Source of the DNA: Micromonospora rifamycinica
Lineage (GTDB): Bacteria; Actinomycetota; Actinomycetes; Mycobacteriales; Micromonosporaceae
DNA length: 64,000 bases
Assembly: GCF_900090265.1 (NCBI RefSeq)
Contig: NZ_LT607752.1
Span: 2,108,001 to 2,172,000 of the forward strand
Direction of reading: 5' to 3'
Every line of letters begins with the position of its first letter. The first letter of the stretch is position 1. Both the position numbers and the translations under genes were made by a program. Of the stretch, positions 7,952 through 16,815 are shown one piece after another. The notes beneath the pieces are model-generated. The model did not search any database. It saw only the letters and a list, made by a program, of their open reading frames with translations, and was not told the origin of the DNA.

Positions 7952-8596
7952 GTGACCGCGCCCATCAATGCCCCCCTCACGCCGTACGCCACCCTCCTCG
8001 GTTTCACCCGGTACGTCGACCGCACCGGGCCCACCAAGGCCACCTTCGTCGGCGGCCTGCGCCGGCAGCGGGCCAGCCGGCACGGCTTCAACCCGCACGG
8101 CCAGTTCGTCAAGGCGCTCAAGGCCGACATCGCCTTCCACACCGGCGGCAGCCACCTGGCCGGCGTGGCCGATCTGGTCAAGCCGCGCTGGCGTCCGCTC
8201 TACCAGGCTCTGGTGCCCGGCGCGACGGCCTGGCTGGAGTCGCTGGGCGAGCCGGCCGGCATCGAGCTGGCGCAGACCCGCGACGCCCTCGCGATGCTCG
8301 GCGACCTCCCCGTCAAGATCAACCCCCACTTCGGCATCCGGTACGCCGACGGTCACGCCGAGGCCGTCCGGCTGCACTTCGACGAGACCCCGCCGAGCGA
8401 GGAGGCGGCCCTGGCCACCCTGCACCTGATGGCCCGGCACATGGACGCCGTGCTGCCGCACGCCGAGCCGGTCCTGGTCGACGTGCGGCGGGGTGTCACA
8501 CACCGCACGCCCGACCACGTCAAGCCGGCACAGGTCGAGCAGTGGCTGGCCGGCGAGGCCGCCGCCTTCCGCGCCATCTGGTCGACCGCCGCCTGA
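7952..8596 (+). CDS. Conserved-looking protein of unknown function
   Basis: 214 residues, soluble, without a signal peptide or membrane segment. The composition is balanced and the codon use typical, so it is a real gene, but I do not recognise a family. Visible landmarks are GFTRYVDRTGPTKATFVGGLR at the N-terminus (residues 16-36, of which the part after the Asp is basic), FHTGGSHLAG near 63, INPHFGIRYADGHAEAVRLHF near 119-139 and a C-terminal helix EQWLAGEAAAFRAIW. A GGGAGG ribosome site supports the GTG. It is single, follows an operator-like palindrome, and is followed by tandem repeats and a 41-bp palindrome. Confidence 0.7.
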   Translation: MTAPINAPLTPYATLLGFTRYVDRTGPTKATFVGGLRRQRASRHGFNPHGQFVKALKADIAFHTGGSHLAGVADLVKPRWRPLYQALVPGATAWLESLGEPAGIELAQTRDALAMLGDLPVKINPHFGIRYADGHAEAVRLHFDETPPSEEAALATLHLMARHMDAVLPHAEPVLVDVRRGVTHRTPDHVKPAQVEQWLAGEAAAFRAIWSTAA

Positions 8597-8634
8597 CCCC
8601 GGGCAACGGCCGGTCCGGGTCGGCTCCGCTCCCC

Positions 8635-8855
8635 CACCCGAACCGGCCACCGCCCACCCGAACCGGCCAGCGCCCACCCGGCAGCCCACCGACCCACCAC
8701 GACCGACCAGCACACCGCCCACCCGAACCGGCCAGCGCCCACCCGGCAGCCCACCGACCCACCACGACCGACCAGCACACCGCCCACCCGAACCGGCCAG
8801 CGCCCACCCGGCAGCCCACCGACCCACCACGACCGACCAGCACACCGCCCAACAG
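8635..8855. repeat. 65-bp tandem repeat, three copies
   Basis: Three near-identical 65-bp units begin at 8661, 8726 and 8791 (each starts aaccggccagcgcccacccg). A partial unit precedes them from 8635. The period is not a multiple of three and no start codon or ribosome site serves it, so I treat it as non-coding. It lies 40-260 bases after the stop of the unrecognised gene. Confidence 0.9.
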
Positions 8856-8889
8856 CGTCCGAGCCTCGTCGAGGCTCGGACGCTGTTGG
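8849..8889. terminator. 41-bp near-perfect palindrome (possible terminator)
   Basis: Two perfect 20-base arms (ccaacagcgtccgagcctcg and its complement) flank a single central T. RNA from either strand would form a very stable hairpin. It sits at the end of the 65-bp repeats, about 250 bases after the preceding gene. No T run follows. It may be a terminator or a transposon-like end. Confidence 0.55.
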
Positions 8890-8988
8890 CGTTCCCGTCC
8901 CGCCGCTCGGACGTCCCGCTGGACTCGGTCCCGCCGCTCGGACTCGGTCCCGCCGGCGCAGGTACAGCGGCGGGTCAGCTCGGCGCCC

Positions 8989-9051
8989 AAGATCGTGCTC
9001 GAACCAGGATGTAGTGGCCTCCCCACGGTAGGAGACCACTACATCCTGGTT
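8989..9051. repeat. Dispersed hairpin element, copy A
   Basis: Arms 9002-9022 (aaccaggatgtagtggcctcc) and 9031-9051 pair over 21 bases with one mismatch. The left flank gatcgtgctcg belongs to the same repeat family as copies B (about 10627-10702) and C (20455-20520). The shared core is GGAGRCCACTA, then TC-WGG and GATC. Intergenic. Confidence 0.75.
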
Positions 9052-9135
9052 GCAGCATCCTCGTTGCACCGTGATCTCCAGCCACATCGGCCGTCTGCCT
9101 CTCGCAGCAGCGGCGGCCTCATCCGTCGCCCCGGG

Positions 9136-9198
9136 TTATCCACAGGGAGAGCAGGCGGAGGGGAACTACGGCGGAGGTTGGCGACGAAGTTGTCCACA
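9136..9198 (+). promoter_or_regulatory. Two DnaA-box sequences
   Basis: ttatccaca at 9136-9144 (the classical DnaA box) and ttgtccaca at 9190-9198 (the actinobacterial form) lie 54 bases apart in the same orientation, each followed by ggg. They precede the DUF559-type gene. There is no dnaA, dnaN or box cluster nearby, so this is not an origin; a DnaA-titration or regulatory site is possible. Confidence 0.4.
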
Positions 9199-9239
9199 GG
9201 GGACAGCTTGGAAGGGGACGCGACGGGCAGGGTGGAGGT

Positions 9240-10178
9240 GTGCCGAAGACTCCCCGTCGCCCGCCGCAGTTGCGGGGGCGCATCTTCCGTGGATCGGTGG
9301 CCGTGTCGCGCGGCCTGCTCACCCGCAACGACCTGCGCAGCTCCGCCTGGCGACCGCTGTTTCGGGACGTCTACGCCGACGCCCAGCTCAGGGTCACCCA
9401 CCGCCACCGGTGCACGGCTGCGACCCGCTGGCTGCTGCCGTCCGGTGCCGCCATCGCCGGCCGGTCCGCCGCAGCCCTGTTCGGTGTCACCGGCGTATCC
9501 GCTGATGAACCGATCGATGTGCTCGTACACCGTCGGCGGCCGGTCGCGGGCGGGCAGCCGGCGGCCGGGCGGCGACGCGGGCCGGCGGTCGGCCTGCGGG
9601 TGCACCACGGTGATCTCGCGCCCGAAGATGTGATCGACCAGGCCGGGGTGCCGGTGACCTCGGCAGAACGTACCTGCTGGGACCTGGCCCGGTGGTGCGA
9701 CGTGGTGGAGGCGGTCGTCGTCATCGACGCGCTGTTGGCCGGCCGCCTCACCGACGTTCCCACCGTGCGGGACTATGCCCTCTCGCGGGCCGGGCAACGC
9801 GGGTGGCGAGCCCTGCTCCGCGCCGCCGACCTGGCCGACCCGGGAGCCGAGTCGCCGCAGGAGTCACGGACGAGGGTCCGCCTGGTGCTGGCCGGTCTGC
9901 CCCGACCCGAGACCCAGTGGGTCGTCACGGCCGACGGTCGGTTCGTTGCCCGGCTCGATCTCGCGTGGCCACAGTTCAAGGTCGCCGTCGAGTACGACGG
10001 GCTGTGGCACAACGACGCCGACCAGTTCCACCGGGACCGGCGTCGACTGAACCAGCTGCTCGGCGGGGAGTGGATCGTGCTGCACCTGACCGCCCGGCGG
10101 CTCCGCGAGGACTTTGCCGGCTTCCTCGCCGAGGTACGCGCCGCACTACGTCGCCGCGGACACCGCTCCCGGGCGTAA
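9240..10178 (+). CDS. DUF559 / Vsr-like nuclease-fold protein with N-terminal winged helix
   Basis: 312 residues. The N-terminal half (RGSVAVSRGLLTRNDLRSSAW, LFRDVYADA) resembles the winged-helix region of AbiEi-like proteins. The C-terminal third resembles DUF559/very-short-patch-repair nucleases: RLDLAWPQFKVAVEYDGLWH (about 240-259), DRRRLNQL and WIVLHLTARRL. The acidic D...E.D pattern is where the active site would lie. Such genes are common, often multi-copy, in Actinobacteria; their biological role is unproven. The GTG at 9240 sits just after ggtggagg, so spacing is poor and the start could be slightly off. Confidence 0.75.
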   Translation: MPKTPRRPPQLRGRIFRGSVAVSRGLLTRNDLRSSAWRPLFRDVYADAQLRVTHRHRCTAATRWLLPSGAAIAGRSAAALFGVTGVSADEPIDVLVHRRRPVAGGQPAAGRRRGPAVGLRVHHGDLAPEDVIDQAGVPVTSAERTCWDLARWCDVVEAVVVIDALLAGRLTDVPTVRDYALSRAGQRGWRALLRAADLADPGAESPQESRTRVRLVLAGLPRPETQWVVTADGRFVARLDLAWPQFKVAVEYDGLWHNDADQFHRDRRRLNQLLGGEWIVLHLTARRLREDFAGFLAEVRAALRRRGHRSRA

Positions 10179-11034
10179 TCTCCCACCCCCGCTCTCCACC
10201 ACACGCCCCCCACCCCACCCACCGTCCTGGGCACCACCGCTCTCCGCCGCACACCCACCACACGGCCGTTCGCCGCAGCCTCACTGCACTCCATTCGCGT
10301 TTGCTCACCCGCCCCATCGTTAACCAGGCATTGCGCCGCCACAATGCGCCACCACGCCGCGCCCCCGCCACCCACTCGCCTGCGCGCACCCACGCACGCC
10401 CCGCACCCCACCCGCCTTCGCACCCCACCCACCCACCCATGCCCTTGCACCCCACCCGCCTTCGCACCCACACATCCCCTCGCACCCCACCCGCCTTCGC
10501 ACCCCACCCGCCCAGCCATCCCCTCGCACCCCGCTAGTAGCTCGCCCCCCTCGTGCCTCTCACACCCCCCACCCGGCCCGCACCCCATCCGTTGCCATGG
10601 TGCCCGTGCCTTCCCGCGACGGTCGGAAGATCATGCACGAACATGGAAATAGTGGTGTTCATTGAAGGGGAGACCACTAATTCATGGATCGAGCGTGATC
10701 TTGCTGATTTCCGGAACTCAGCGGAGGACTCCCAGCCGTCGGAAAAGGACGCTCGGGGTGTCGGGAGGGGCCGCCTTCTCAGGAGGCGGGCGAGGTCGAT
10801 CAGGCCATCAGGTACCGGCCAGGTCGCCAAAGGAGCTCGTTGGCGATGCCGATCGTTCAGACACCATCGGAGATGTCAGGCGCCACGTCCGTCTTGACGG
10901 TCGAGGCGCAGACGCCGACACCGAGGACCCACGGTTCGACACCGGGGATCGAGGATCAGAGAGAACGGGGGCTCCACACCGAGAATCCGGGGCAGGAGAA
11001 AGCGGGGCAAGAGAAAGCGGGTCTCGACGCCGGG
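10179..11034. other. Long non-coding, partly low-complexity interval
   Basis: No credible gene. 10190-10560 is strongly C-rich on the plus strand, with degenerate repeats of cgcaccccacccgccttcg. 10627-10702 is hairpin copy B. The rest (10703-11034) is of ordinary composition; open frames there lack ribosome sites and resemble no family I know. It looks like decayed sequence. Confidence 0.6.
10627..10702. repeat. Dispersed hairpin element, copy B (diverged)
   Basis: Long imperfect inverted repeat: aagatcatgcacgaacatgg on the left against a right arm ending ccatgaat's complement and gatctt. Its centre has tagtggtgttc and gagaccacta. Both ends carry GATC flanked by AA/TT, matching the flank of copies A and C. 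Confidence 0.65.
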
Positions 11035-11517
11035 TCAGTCCTCCGAGGCGGGCCGGCTGGTCGGGACCGTCGGCATGGGCCACTGGCCGGTCCGCACGAT
11101 CGCCGAGGCGTCCAGCCGCTGGTCGGCCCAGGTGTCCCGCTCCGGCAGCAGGTCGGCGACCGGCAGCTTCCGCAACGCGTCCAGCGGGCCGACGATGACC
11201 CGGATGCCCGGGTGGTAGTCGAGCAGCACCTGCCGGCACCGCCCGCACGGCGGGACCACCCCGCGCCCCCGGTCGCCCACCGCGACGATCGCCTCCAGCT
11301 TGCCCACGCCCTGGGTGGCGGCGGTCCCGAGGACCACGATCTCGGCACAGGGGCCGCCGGTGGGGTGCAGCAGGTCCACCCCGGTGAAGACCCGGCCGTC
11401 GGCGGTCCGAGCCGCCGCCGCCACGGTGTGGTTCGCGCTGCGGCAGCGCAGCTTGGCGACCGCCGTGGCGGCCTGGACCAGCGCCCGGTCGGTGTCCAGC
11501 AGCATCGTCGTCGTCAT
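11035..11517 (-). CDS. Blasticidin-S-deaminase-like cytidine deaminase
   Basis: 160 residues, cytidine-deaminase fold. The zinc site is TGGPCAEIVVLGTAA near residues 60-75 and PPCGRCRQVLLDYHPGI near 97-113, giving three Cys ligands and the catalytic Glu. Ordinary Cdd enzymes have HAE; CAE, GRVFTGV, the VVLGTA run and CGRCRQVLLD.HPGI closely follow fungal blasticidin-S deaminase. It could therefore detoxify a cytosine-nucleoside antibiotic or act on a related nucleoside. A ggggg ribosome site precedes the ATG. The substrate is inferred, not shown. Confidence 0.8.
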   Translation of the reverse strand: MTTTMLLDTDRALVQAATAVAKLRCRSANHTVAAAARTADGRVFTGVDLLHPTGGPCAEIVVLGTAATQGVGKLEAIVAVGDRGRGVVPPCGRCRQVLLDYHPGIRVIVGPLDALRKLPVADLLPERDTWADQRLDASAIVRTGQWPMPTVPTSRPASED

Positions 11518-11628
11518 CCGGCAGCCCCCCGCGATCGCGTCGTCGGCGGTCAGCGTAGCCCGGCGACGGCCGATTTCCCGGGCAGCGCTCCGGTGGCGGT
11601 GACGGCATCTCACCCGGCCGCCGCCAGG

Positions 11629-11730
11629 CACCCTGACCTGCGCCGGAGCCGACGACAGCGGGCACCCTGACCTACGCCGGAGCCGACGACAGCGGGCACC
11701 CTGACCTGCGCCGGAGCCGACGACGCCGGG
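11629..11730. repeat. 34-bp tandem repeat, three copies
   Basis: Units begin at 11629, 11663 and 11697 with caccctgacct and share cgccggagccgacgac. They lie between the deaminase promoter side and hrpA, ending about 80 bases before the hrpA start. Confidence 0.85.
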
Positions 11731-11810
11731 GGCGGGTGCCGCGCCGCGCCCCGCCCGACGGGGTAACCCGGGGGCGGTCCGGCGGCGGGCTGCCTATCCT
11801 TGGCGACGAC

Positions 11811-14800
11811 ATGCAGAATCCAACCGCCTCCGGCCCCGCCGCACCCGCCGCCGTGACCGTCCGTGAGCTGCACCGCCGCCTCACCCCGCTGATGTTCCGC
11901 GACCAGCGCCGCCTCCAGCGCCGGCTGGACGGGGCACGCAAGCTGCGCGACCCGCAGCGGCGCGACGAGGCGCTGGCCGAGATCGCCGGGGAGGTGTCCC
12001 GGGCGGAGGGCCGGCTGGCCACCCGACGGGCCGCCGTGCCGACCGTCACCTACCCGGCGCAGCTGCCGGTCAGCGAGCGGCGCGACGACATCGCCGCCGC
12101 CATCCGGGACCACCAGGTGGTGATCGTGGCCGGCGAGACCGGCTCCGGCAAGACCACCCAGCTCCCCAAGATCTGCCTGGAGCTGGGGCGGGGCATCACC
12201 GGGCTGATCGGGCACACCCAGCCCCGCCGGCTCGCCGCCCGCACGGTCGCCGACCGGATCGCTGAGGAGCTCGGCACCGAGCTGGGTGACGTGGTCGGCT
12301 ACAAGGTGCGCTTCACCGACCAGGTGAGCGACCGCAGCCTGGTCAAGCTGATGACCGACGGCATCCTGCTGGCCGAGTTGCAGACCGACCGGATGCTGCG
12401 CCAGTACGACACCCTGATCATCGACGAGGCGCACGAGCGCAGCCTCAACATCGACTTCATCCTCGGCTACCTGCGTCAACTGCTCCCCCGGCGACCCGAC
12501 CTCAAGGTGGTCATCACCTCGGCGACGATCGAGACCGCCCGGTTCGCCGAGCACTTCGCCGACGCCGACGGCAAACCCGCGCCGGTCGTCGAGGTGTCCG
12601 GGCGGACGTACCCGGTCGAGGTGCGGTACCGGCCGCTGGTCGAGGTCACCGAGGGTGACGAGGACACCGGCGACGACGAGGAGAACGTCCGCGACCAGAT
12701 CCAGGCGATCGGCGACGCGGTGCAGGAGCTGGCCGCCGAGGGGCCGGGCGACATCCTGGTCTTCCTCAGCGGCGAACGGGAGATCCGGGACACCGCCGAG
12801 GCGCTGGGCAAGCTGACCCAGTCGAGCCGCGCGCTGCTGGGCACCGAGATCCTGCCGCTGTACGCCCGGCTGTCCGCCGCCGAGCAGCACCGGGTCTTCG
12901 CCGCCCACTCCGGCCGCCGGGTGGTGCTCGCCACGAACGTCGCGGAGACCTCGCTGACCGTGCCCGGCATCAAGTACGTGGTGGACCCGGGCTCGGCCCG
13001 GATCTCCCGCTACTCCAGCCGGTTGAAGGTGCAGCGGCTGCCTATCGAACCGGTCTCGCAGGCGTCGGCCAACCAGCGCAAGGGCCGCTGCGGCCGGACC
13101 TCCGACGGCATCTGCATCCGGCTCTACGACGAGCAGGACTTCGCCTCCCGGCCGGAGTTCACCGACCCGGAGATCCTGCGTACCAACCTGGCCTCGGTCA
13201 TCCTCCAGATGACCGCCATCGGCCTCGGTGACCTGGCCGCGTTCCCGTTCATCGACCCGCCGGACCGGCGCAACGTCACCGACGGGGTCAACCTGCTGCA
13301 CGAGCTGGGCGCGCTGGACCCGACCGAGGCCGACCCGGCCAAACGGCTCACCCCGCTGGGCCGGCGGCTGGCCCAGCTCCCGGTCGACCCCCGGCTGGCC
13401 CGGATGGTCATCGAGGGCGAACGCAACGGCTGCGCCACCGAGGTGCTGGTGATCGCCGCCGCGTTGTCGATCCAGGACCCCCGGGAACGGCCGGCGGAGA
13501 AGCAGGCCCAGGCCGACCAGGCGCACGCCCGGTTCACCGACCGGGAGTCCGACTTCGTGTCGCTGCTCAACCTGTGGCGCTACCTGCGCGAGCAGCAGCG
13601 GGAGCTGTCGTCCAGCGCGTTCCGCCGGATGTGCCGGGCGGAGTACCTCAACTACCTGCGGGTCCGCGAGTGGCAGGACATCGTGGCCCAGTTGCGCCAG
13701 GTGCTGCGTACCCCGGAACAGGGTGACGGGCGGCGGGGCCGGCGCGGCGCGACGCAGGCCCCGGCCGACGGGGGCCGGCGCGGTCCGGCCGCCGACCTGC
13801 CCGAGGAGATCGACACCCCGAAGGTGCACCAGTCGCTGCTGCCCGGCCTGCTGTCGCACATCGGGCTCAAGGACGCCCAGAAGCACGAGTACCTGGGCGC
13901 CCGGGGGGCGAAGTTCGCGGTCTTCCCCGGCTCGGCGCTGTTCAGGAAGCCGCCGCGCTGGGTGATGGCCGCCGAGCTGGTGGAGACCTCCCGGCTGTGG
14001 GGCCGGGTCGCCGGGCGGGTCGAACCGGAGTGGGTCGAGCCGCTGGCCCAGCACCTGGTCAAGCGCAGCTACAGCGAACCGCACTGGGAGAAGAAGCAGG
14101 CCGCCGTGATGGCCTACGAGAAGGTCACCCTGTACGGCGTCCCGCTGGTCACCTCCCGCAAGGTCAACTTCGGGCGGATCGACCCGGCGCTGAGCCGGGA
14201 GCTGTTCATCCGGCACGCCCTGGTCGAGGGGGACTGGCAGACCCACCACCCGTTCTGGCGGGACAACGAGAAGCTGCGCACCGAGATCGAGGAGCTGGAG
14301 AACCGGGCCCGCCGCCGGGACATCCTGGTCGACGACGAGAGCATCTTCGCCTTCTACGACCAGCGCATCCCCGCCGACGTGGTCTCCGGGCGGCACTTCG
14401 ACGCCTGGTGGAAGAAGGCCCGGCACGAGCGGCCCGACCTGCTCACCCTCACCCGGGACGTGCTGGTCAACGCCGGGCGCGGCGGGGTCGACGAGGCCGA
14501 CTTCCCGGACGAGTGGCGGGCCGACGGGGTGACCCTGCCGCTGACGTACACCTTCGACCCGACCGCGCCCACCGACGGCGTGACGGTCGACATCCCGCTG
14601 CCACTGCTCAACCAGGTGCCGGCGGAGAGCTTCGACTGGCAGGTGCCGGGGCTGCGCGAGGAGCTGGTGATCGCGCTGATCCGGTCGCTGCCCAAGCCGG
14701 TCCGGCGCAACTTCGTCCCGGTACCGGATTTCGCCCGCGCCGCGCTGGCCGCGATCACCCCCGGCGAGGAGCCGTTGCTGGACGCGCTGACCCGGCAACT

Positions 14801-15863
14801 GCGCCGGATGACCGGGGTGACCGTCCCCCGGGAGGCGTGGGAGCCGGCGAAGCTGCCCGCGCACCTGCGGGTGACCTTCCGGGTGATCGGTGACGAGGAC
14901 AAACCGGTCGCCGAGGGCAAGGACCTGCCGGCCCTGCAACGCCAGCTCCGCCAGGAGGTACGCCAGGTGGTGGCCGCCGCCGCGCCCGAGGTGGCCCGGA
15001 CCGGGCTGACCGGGTGGACCATCGGCACCCTGCCCCGCACGATCGAGCAGGTGCGGGCCGGCTACGCGGTGACCGCCTACCCGGCGCTGGTGGACGAGGG
15101 CGCCACGGTCGGGGTGAAGGTCTTCGACTCCGAGGCCGAGCAGGCCGCCGCGCACTGGGCGGGCACCCGGCGGCTGTTGCGGCTGACCGTGCCGTCACCG
15201 GCGCAGTTCCTCCAGGGGCGGCTGAGCAACGAGGCGAAGCTGGCGTTGAGCCGCAATCCGCACGGCGGGGTGCAGCAGCTCATCGCCGACGTCGCCGGGG
15301 CCGCCATCGACAAGCTGGTCGCCGACGCGGGTGGGCCGGCCTGGGACGCCGACGGCTTCGCCGCGCTGCGCGACCGGGTCCGCGCCGACCTGGTCGACAC
15401 GGTGGTCGAGGTGATGGGCCGGGTCCGTCAGGTGCTCGCCGCGGCGTACGCGGTGGAGCAGCGGCTCGGCGCGACCCGCAACCTGGCGGTGGTGGCCGCC
15501 CTGGCCGACCTGCGCCAGCAGCTCACCGGCCTGGTGCACGACGGTTTCGTCACCGAGACCGGGTACGCCCGGCTGCCCGACCTGCTGCGCTACCTGACCG
15601 CGATGGAGCGCCGCCTCGACCGGTTGACCGCCAACCCGCAGCGGGACAAACAGCAGCAGGACCGGATCGCCACCGTGCAGCAGGAGTACCGGGACATGGT
15701 GGCCGCGCTGCCCCCGGCGCGCCGCGCCTCGGAGCCGGTACGGCAGATCCGCTGGATGATCGAGGAGTTGCGGGTGAACGTCTTCGCGCAGGCCCTCGGC
15801 ACCCCGTATCCGGTGTCCGAGCAGCGCATCTACCGCGCGATGGACGACGCCGAGGGGCGCTGA
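11811..15863 (+). CDS. hrpA: ATP-dependent RNA helicase HrpA
   Basis: 1350 residues, as expected for the long bacterial DEAH helicase HrpA. Walker A GETGSGKTTQ lies near residue 108, DEAH in IIDEAHERSLN near 203, and motif VI as QRKGRCGR near 420. A helicase-associated domain and the long DUF3418 C-terminal region follow. HrpA acts on RNA; E. coli HrpA helps clear stalled ribosomes and processes fimbrial mRNA. The ATG was chosen because homology begins shortly after it. tatcct about 12 bases upstream with no ribosome site suggests a leaderless message. Converges on the LysR gene with no gap. Confidence 0.93.
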   Translation: MQNPTASGPAAPAAVTVRELHRRLTPLMFRDQRRLQRRLDGARKLRDPQRRDEALAEIAGEVSRAEGRLATRRAAVPTVTYPAQLPVSERRDDIAAAIRDHQVVIVAGETGSGKTTQLPKICLELGRGITGLIGHTQPRRLAARTVADRIAEELGTELGDVVGYKVRFTDQVSDRSLVKLMTDGILLAELQTDRMLRQYDTLIIDEAHERSLNIDFILGYLRQLLPRRPDLKVVITSATIETARFAEHFADADGKPAPVVEVSGRTYPVEVRYRPLVEVTEGDEDTGDDEENVRDQIQAIGDAVQELAAEGPGDILVFLSGEREIRDTAEALGKLTQSSRALLGTEILPLYARLSAAEQHRVFAAHSGRRVVLATNVAETSLTVPGIKYVVDPGSARISRYSSRLKVQRLPIEPVSQASANQRKGRCGRTSDGICIRLYDEQDFASRPEFTDPEILRTNLASVILQMTAIGLGDLAAFPFIDPPDRRNVTDGVNLLHELGALDPTEADPAKRLTPLGRRLAQLPVDPRLARMVIEGERNGCATEVLVIAAALSIQDPRERPAEKQAQADQAHARFTDRESDFVSLLNLWRYLREQQRELSSSAFRRMCRAEYLNYLRVREWQDIVAQLRQVLRTPEQGDGRRGRRGATQAPADGGRRGPAADLPEEIDTPKVHQSLLPGLLSHIGLKDAQKHEYLGARGAKFAVFPGSALFRKPPRWVMAAELVETSRLWGRVAGRVEPEWVEPLAQHLVKRSYSEPHWEKKQAAVMAYEKVTLYGVPLVTSRKVNFGRIDPALSRELFIRHALVEGDWQTHHPFWRDNEKLRTEIEELENRARRRDILVDDESIFAFYDQRIPADVVSGRHFDAWWKKARHERPDLLTLTRDVLVNAGRGGVDEADFPDEWRADGVTLPLTYTFDPTAPTDGVTVDIPLPLLNQVPAESFDWQVPGLREELVIALIRSLPKPVRRNFVPVPDFARAALAAITPGEEPLLDALTRQLRRMTGVTVPREAWEPAKLPAHLRVTFRVIGDEDKPVAEGKDLPALQRQLRQEVRQVVAAAAPEVARTGLTGWTIGTLPRTIEQVRAGYAVTAYPALVDEGATVGVKVFDSEAEQAAAHWAGTRRLLRLTVPSPAQFLQGRLSNEAKLALSRNPHGGVQQLIADVAGAAIDKLVADAGGPAWDADGFAALRDRVRADLVDTVVEVMGRVRQVLAAAYAVEQRLGATRNLAVVAALADLRQQLTGLVHDGFVTETGYARLPDLLRYLTAMERRLDRLTANPQRDKQQQDRIATVQQEYRDMVAALPPARRASEPVRQIRWMIEELRVNVFAQALGTPYPVSEQRIYRAMDDAEGR

Positions 15864-16802
15864 TCAGGGCAGCGGCTCCACCCCCGGCGGCAGCTCGCTG
15901 GTGCTGGTGGCGGCGTGCACGTAGTCGAGCAGGATGCGCCGCAGCTCCCGCCCGGCGTGGGTGGGCACCACGTCGCGGCGGCGGGCCACCGCGATGGTCC
16001 GGCGCACACCGGGCGGGGCGAGCCGGGTGACCCGGATGCCGGGGCGGCGGCTGACCACGATGCCCGGCACCAGGGCGATGCCCAGTCCGGCCTCGACGAA
16101 GCTGAGCACCGCGTCCATCTCGCCGCCGTCGACCGAGAAGGTGGGCTCGAAGCCGGCCTCCCGGCAGGCCTGGATGGTGGCGTCGCGCAGGTCGTAGCCC
16201 TCGCGGAACATCACCAGCGGTTGGCCGCGCAGGTCGGTGATCCGCAACTCGCCGCTGACCAGGGCGGCGGGCAGCGGATCCACCGAGGCGACCACCAGGC
16301 TCTCCCGCAGGATCGGGTCCACCCGCAGGCCGGGGTCGGCCCCCTGGGCCGGCATGATGATCAGAGCGAGGTCCAGGTCACCGCGGAGCAGGTCGCGGAC
16401 CAGGTCCTGCGAGCCCCCCTCCTCGACCCGCAGGTCGACGGCGGGGTGGGCGTCGCGGAACCGGCGCAGCACCGGCGGGGCGAGCGAGGTGGCCAGGCTG
16501 GGGGTGGCCCCGAGCCGGACCCGGCCCCGGCGCAGGCCGACCAGCTCCTGCACCTCCCGGGTGGCGGTGTCGACGTCGGCGAGGATCCGCTTGGCCAACG
16601 GCAACAGCACCTCCCCGGCGGCGGTGAGCGCGATGTTGCCCCGTACCCGCTCGAACAACGGGGCGCCGAGGTCGGTCTCCAGGGCGTGAACTTGCTTACT
16701 CAACGACGGCTGGGTTATGCCGACGATGTCGGCGGCTTGGGTGAAATGTCGTACTTCGGCCACCGCAACGAAGTACCTCAGCTGATGGAGCTGCATCTTC
16801 AT
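15864..16802 (-). CDS. LysR-family regulator, divergent from sdhCAB
   Basis: 312 residues. N-terminal winged HTH (MQLHQLRYFVAVAEVRHFTQAA, then GITQPSLSKQVHALE) and a two-lobe effector domain from about 90. It is transcribed away from the succinate dehydrogenase operon, the usual place for a LysR gene controlling its neighbour. Only one cysteine (QACREAGF) is in the effector domain, so an OxyR-type disulfide switch is unlikely. ATGs at 16802 and 16796 are both possible. A LysR-type box overlaps the start codon, which implies autoregulation. The effector is unknown. Confidence 0.85.
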   Translation of the reverse strand: MKMQLHQLRYFVAVAEVRHFTQAADIVGITQPSLSKQVHALETDLGAPLFERVRGNIALTAAGEVLLPLAKRILADVDTATREVQELVGLRRGRVRLGATPSLATSLAPPVLRRFRDAHPAVDLRVEEGGSQDLVRDLLRGDLDLALIIMPAQGADPGLRVDPILRESLVVASVDPLPAALVSGELRITDLRGQPLVMFREGYDLRDATIQACREAGFEPTFSVDGGEMDAVLSFVEAGLGIALVPGIVVSRRPGIRVTRLAPPGVRRTIAVARRRDVVPTHAGRELRRILLDYVHAATSTSELPPGVEPLP

Positions 16803-16815
16803 AGCTTACGGCTAT
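16801..16815. promoter_or_regulatory. LysR-type box ATAG-N7-CTAT over the LysR start codon
   Basis: atagcttacggctat is a 5-base inverted repeat that fits both T-N11-A and ATAG-N7-CTAT forms. It overlaps the regulator's own start codon in the 71-base gap to sdhC, a position suited to autorepression plus control of sdhCAB. Confidence 0.5.

Noticed and set aside
8635..8855. 65-bp repeats as a coding repeat protein
   Set aside because: Period is not a multiple of three, no start or ribosome site, and the open frames are Pro/His-rich artefacts of GC-rich DNA.
9136..9198. A replication origin
   Set aside because: Only two boxes, no AT-rich unwinding region, and no dnaA, dnaN, gyrB or parA nearby.
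11610..15155. A 1181-codon open frame opposite hrpA
   Set aside because: Same reason; hrpA on the plus strand has all helicase motifs.
15864..16802. OxyR peroxide sensor
   Set aside because: The box looks OxyR-like, but the effector domain has a single cysteine, so the redox disulfide cannot form.
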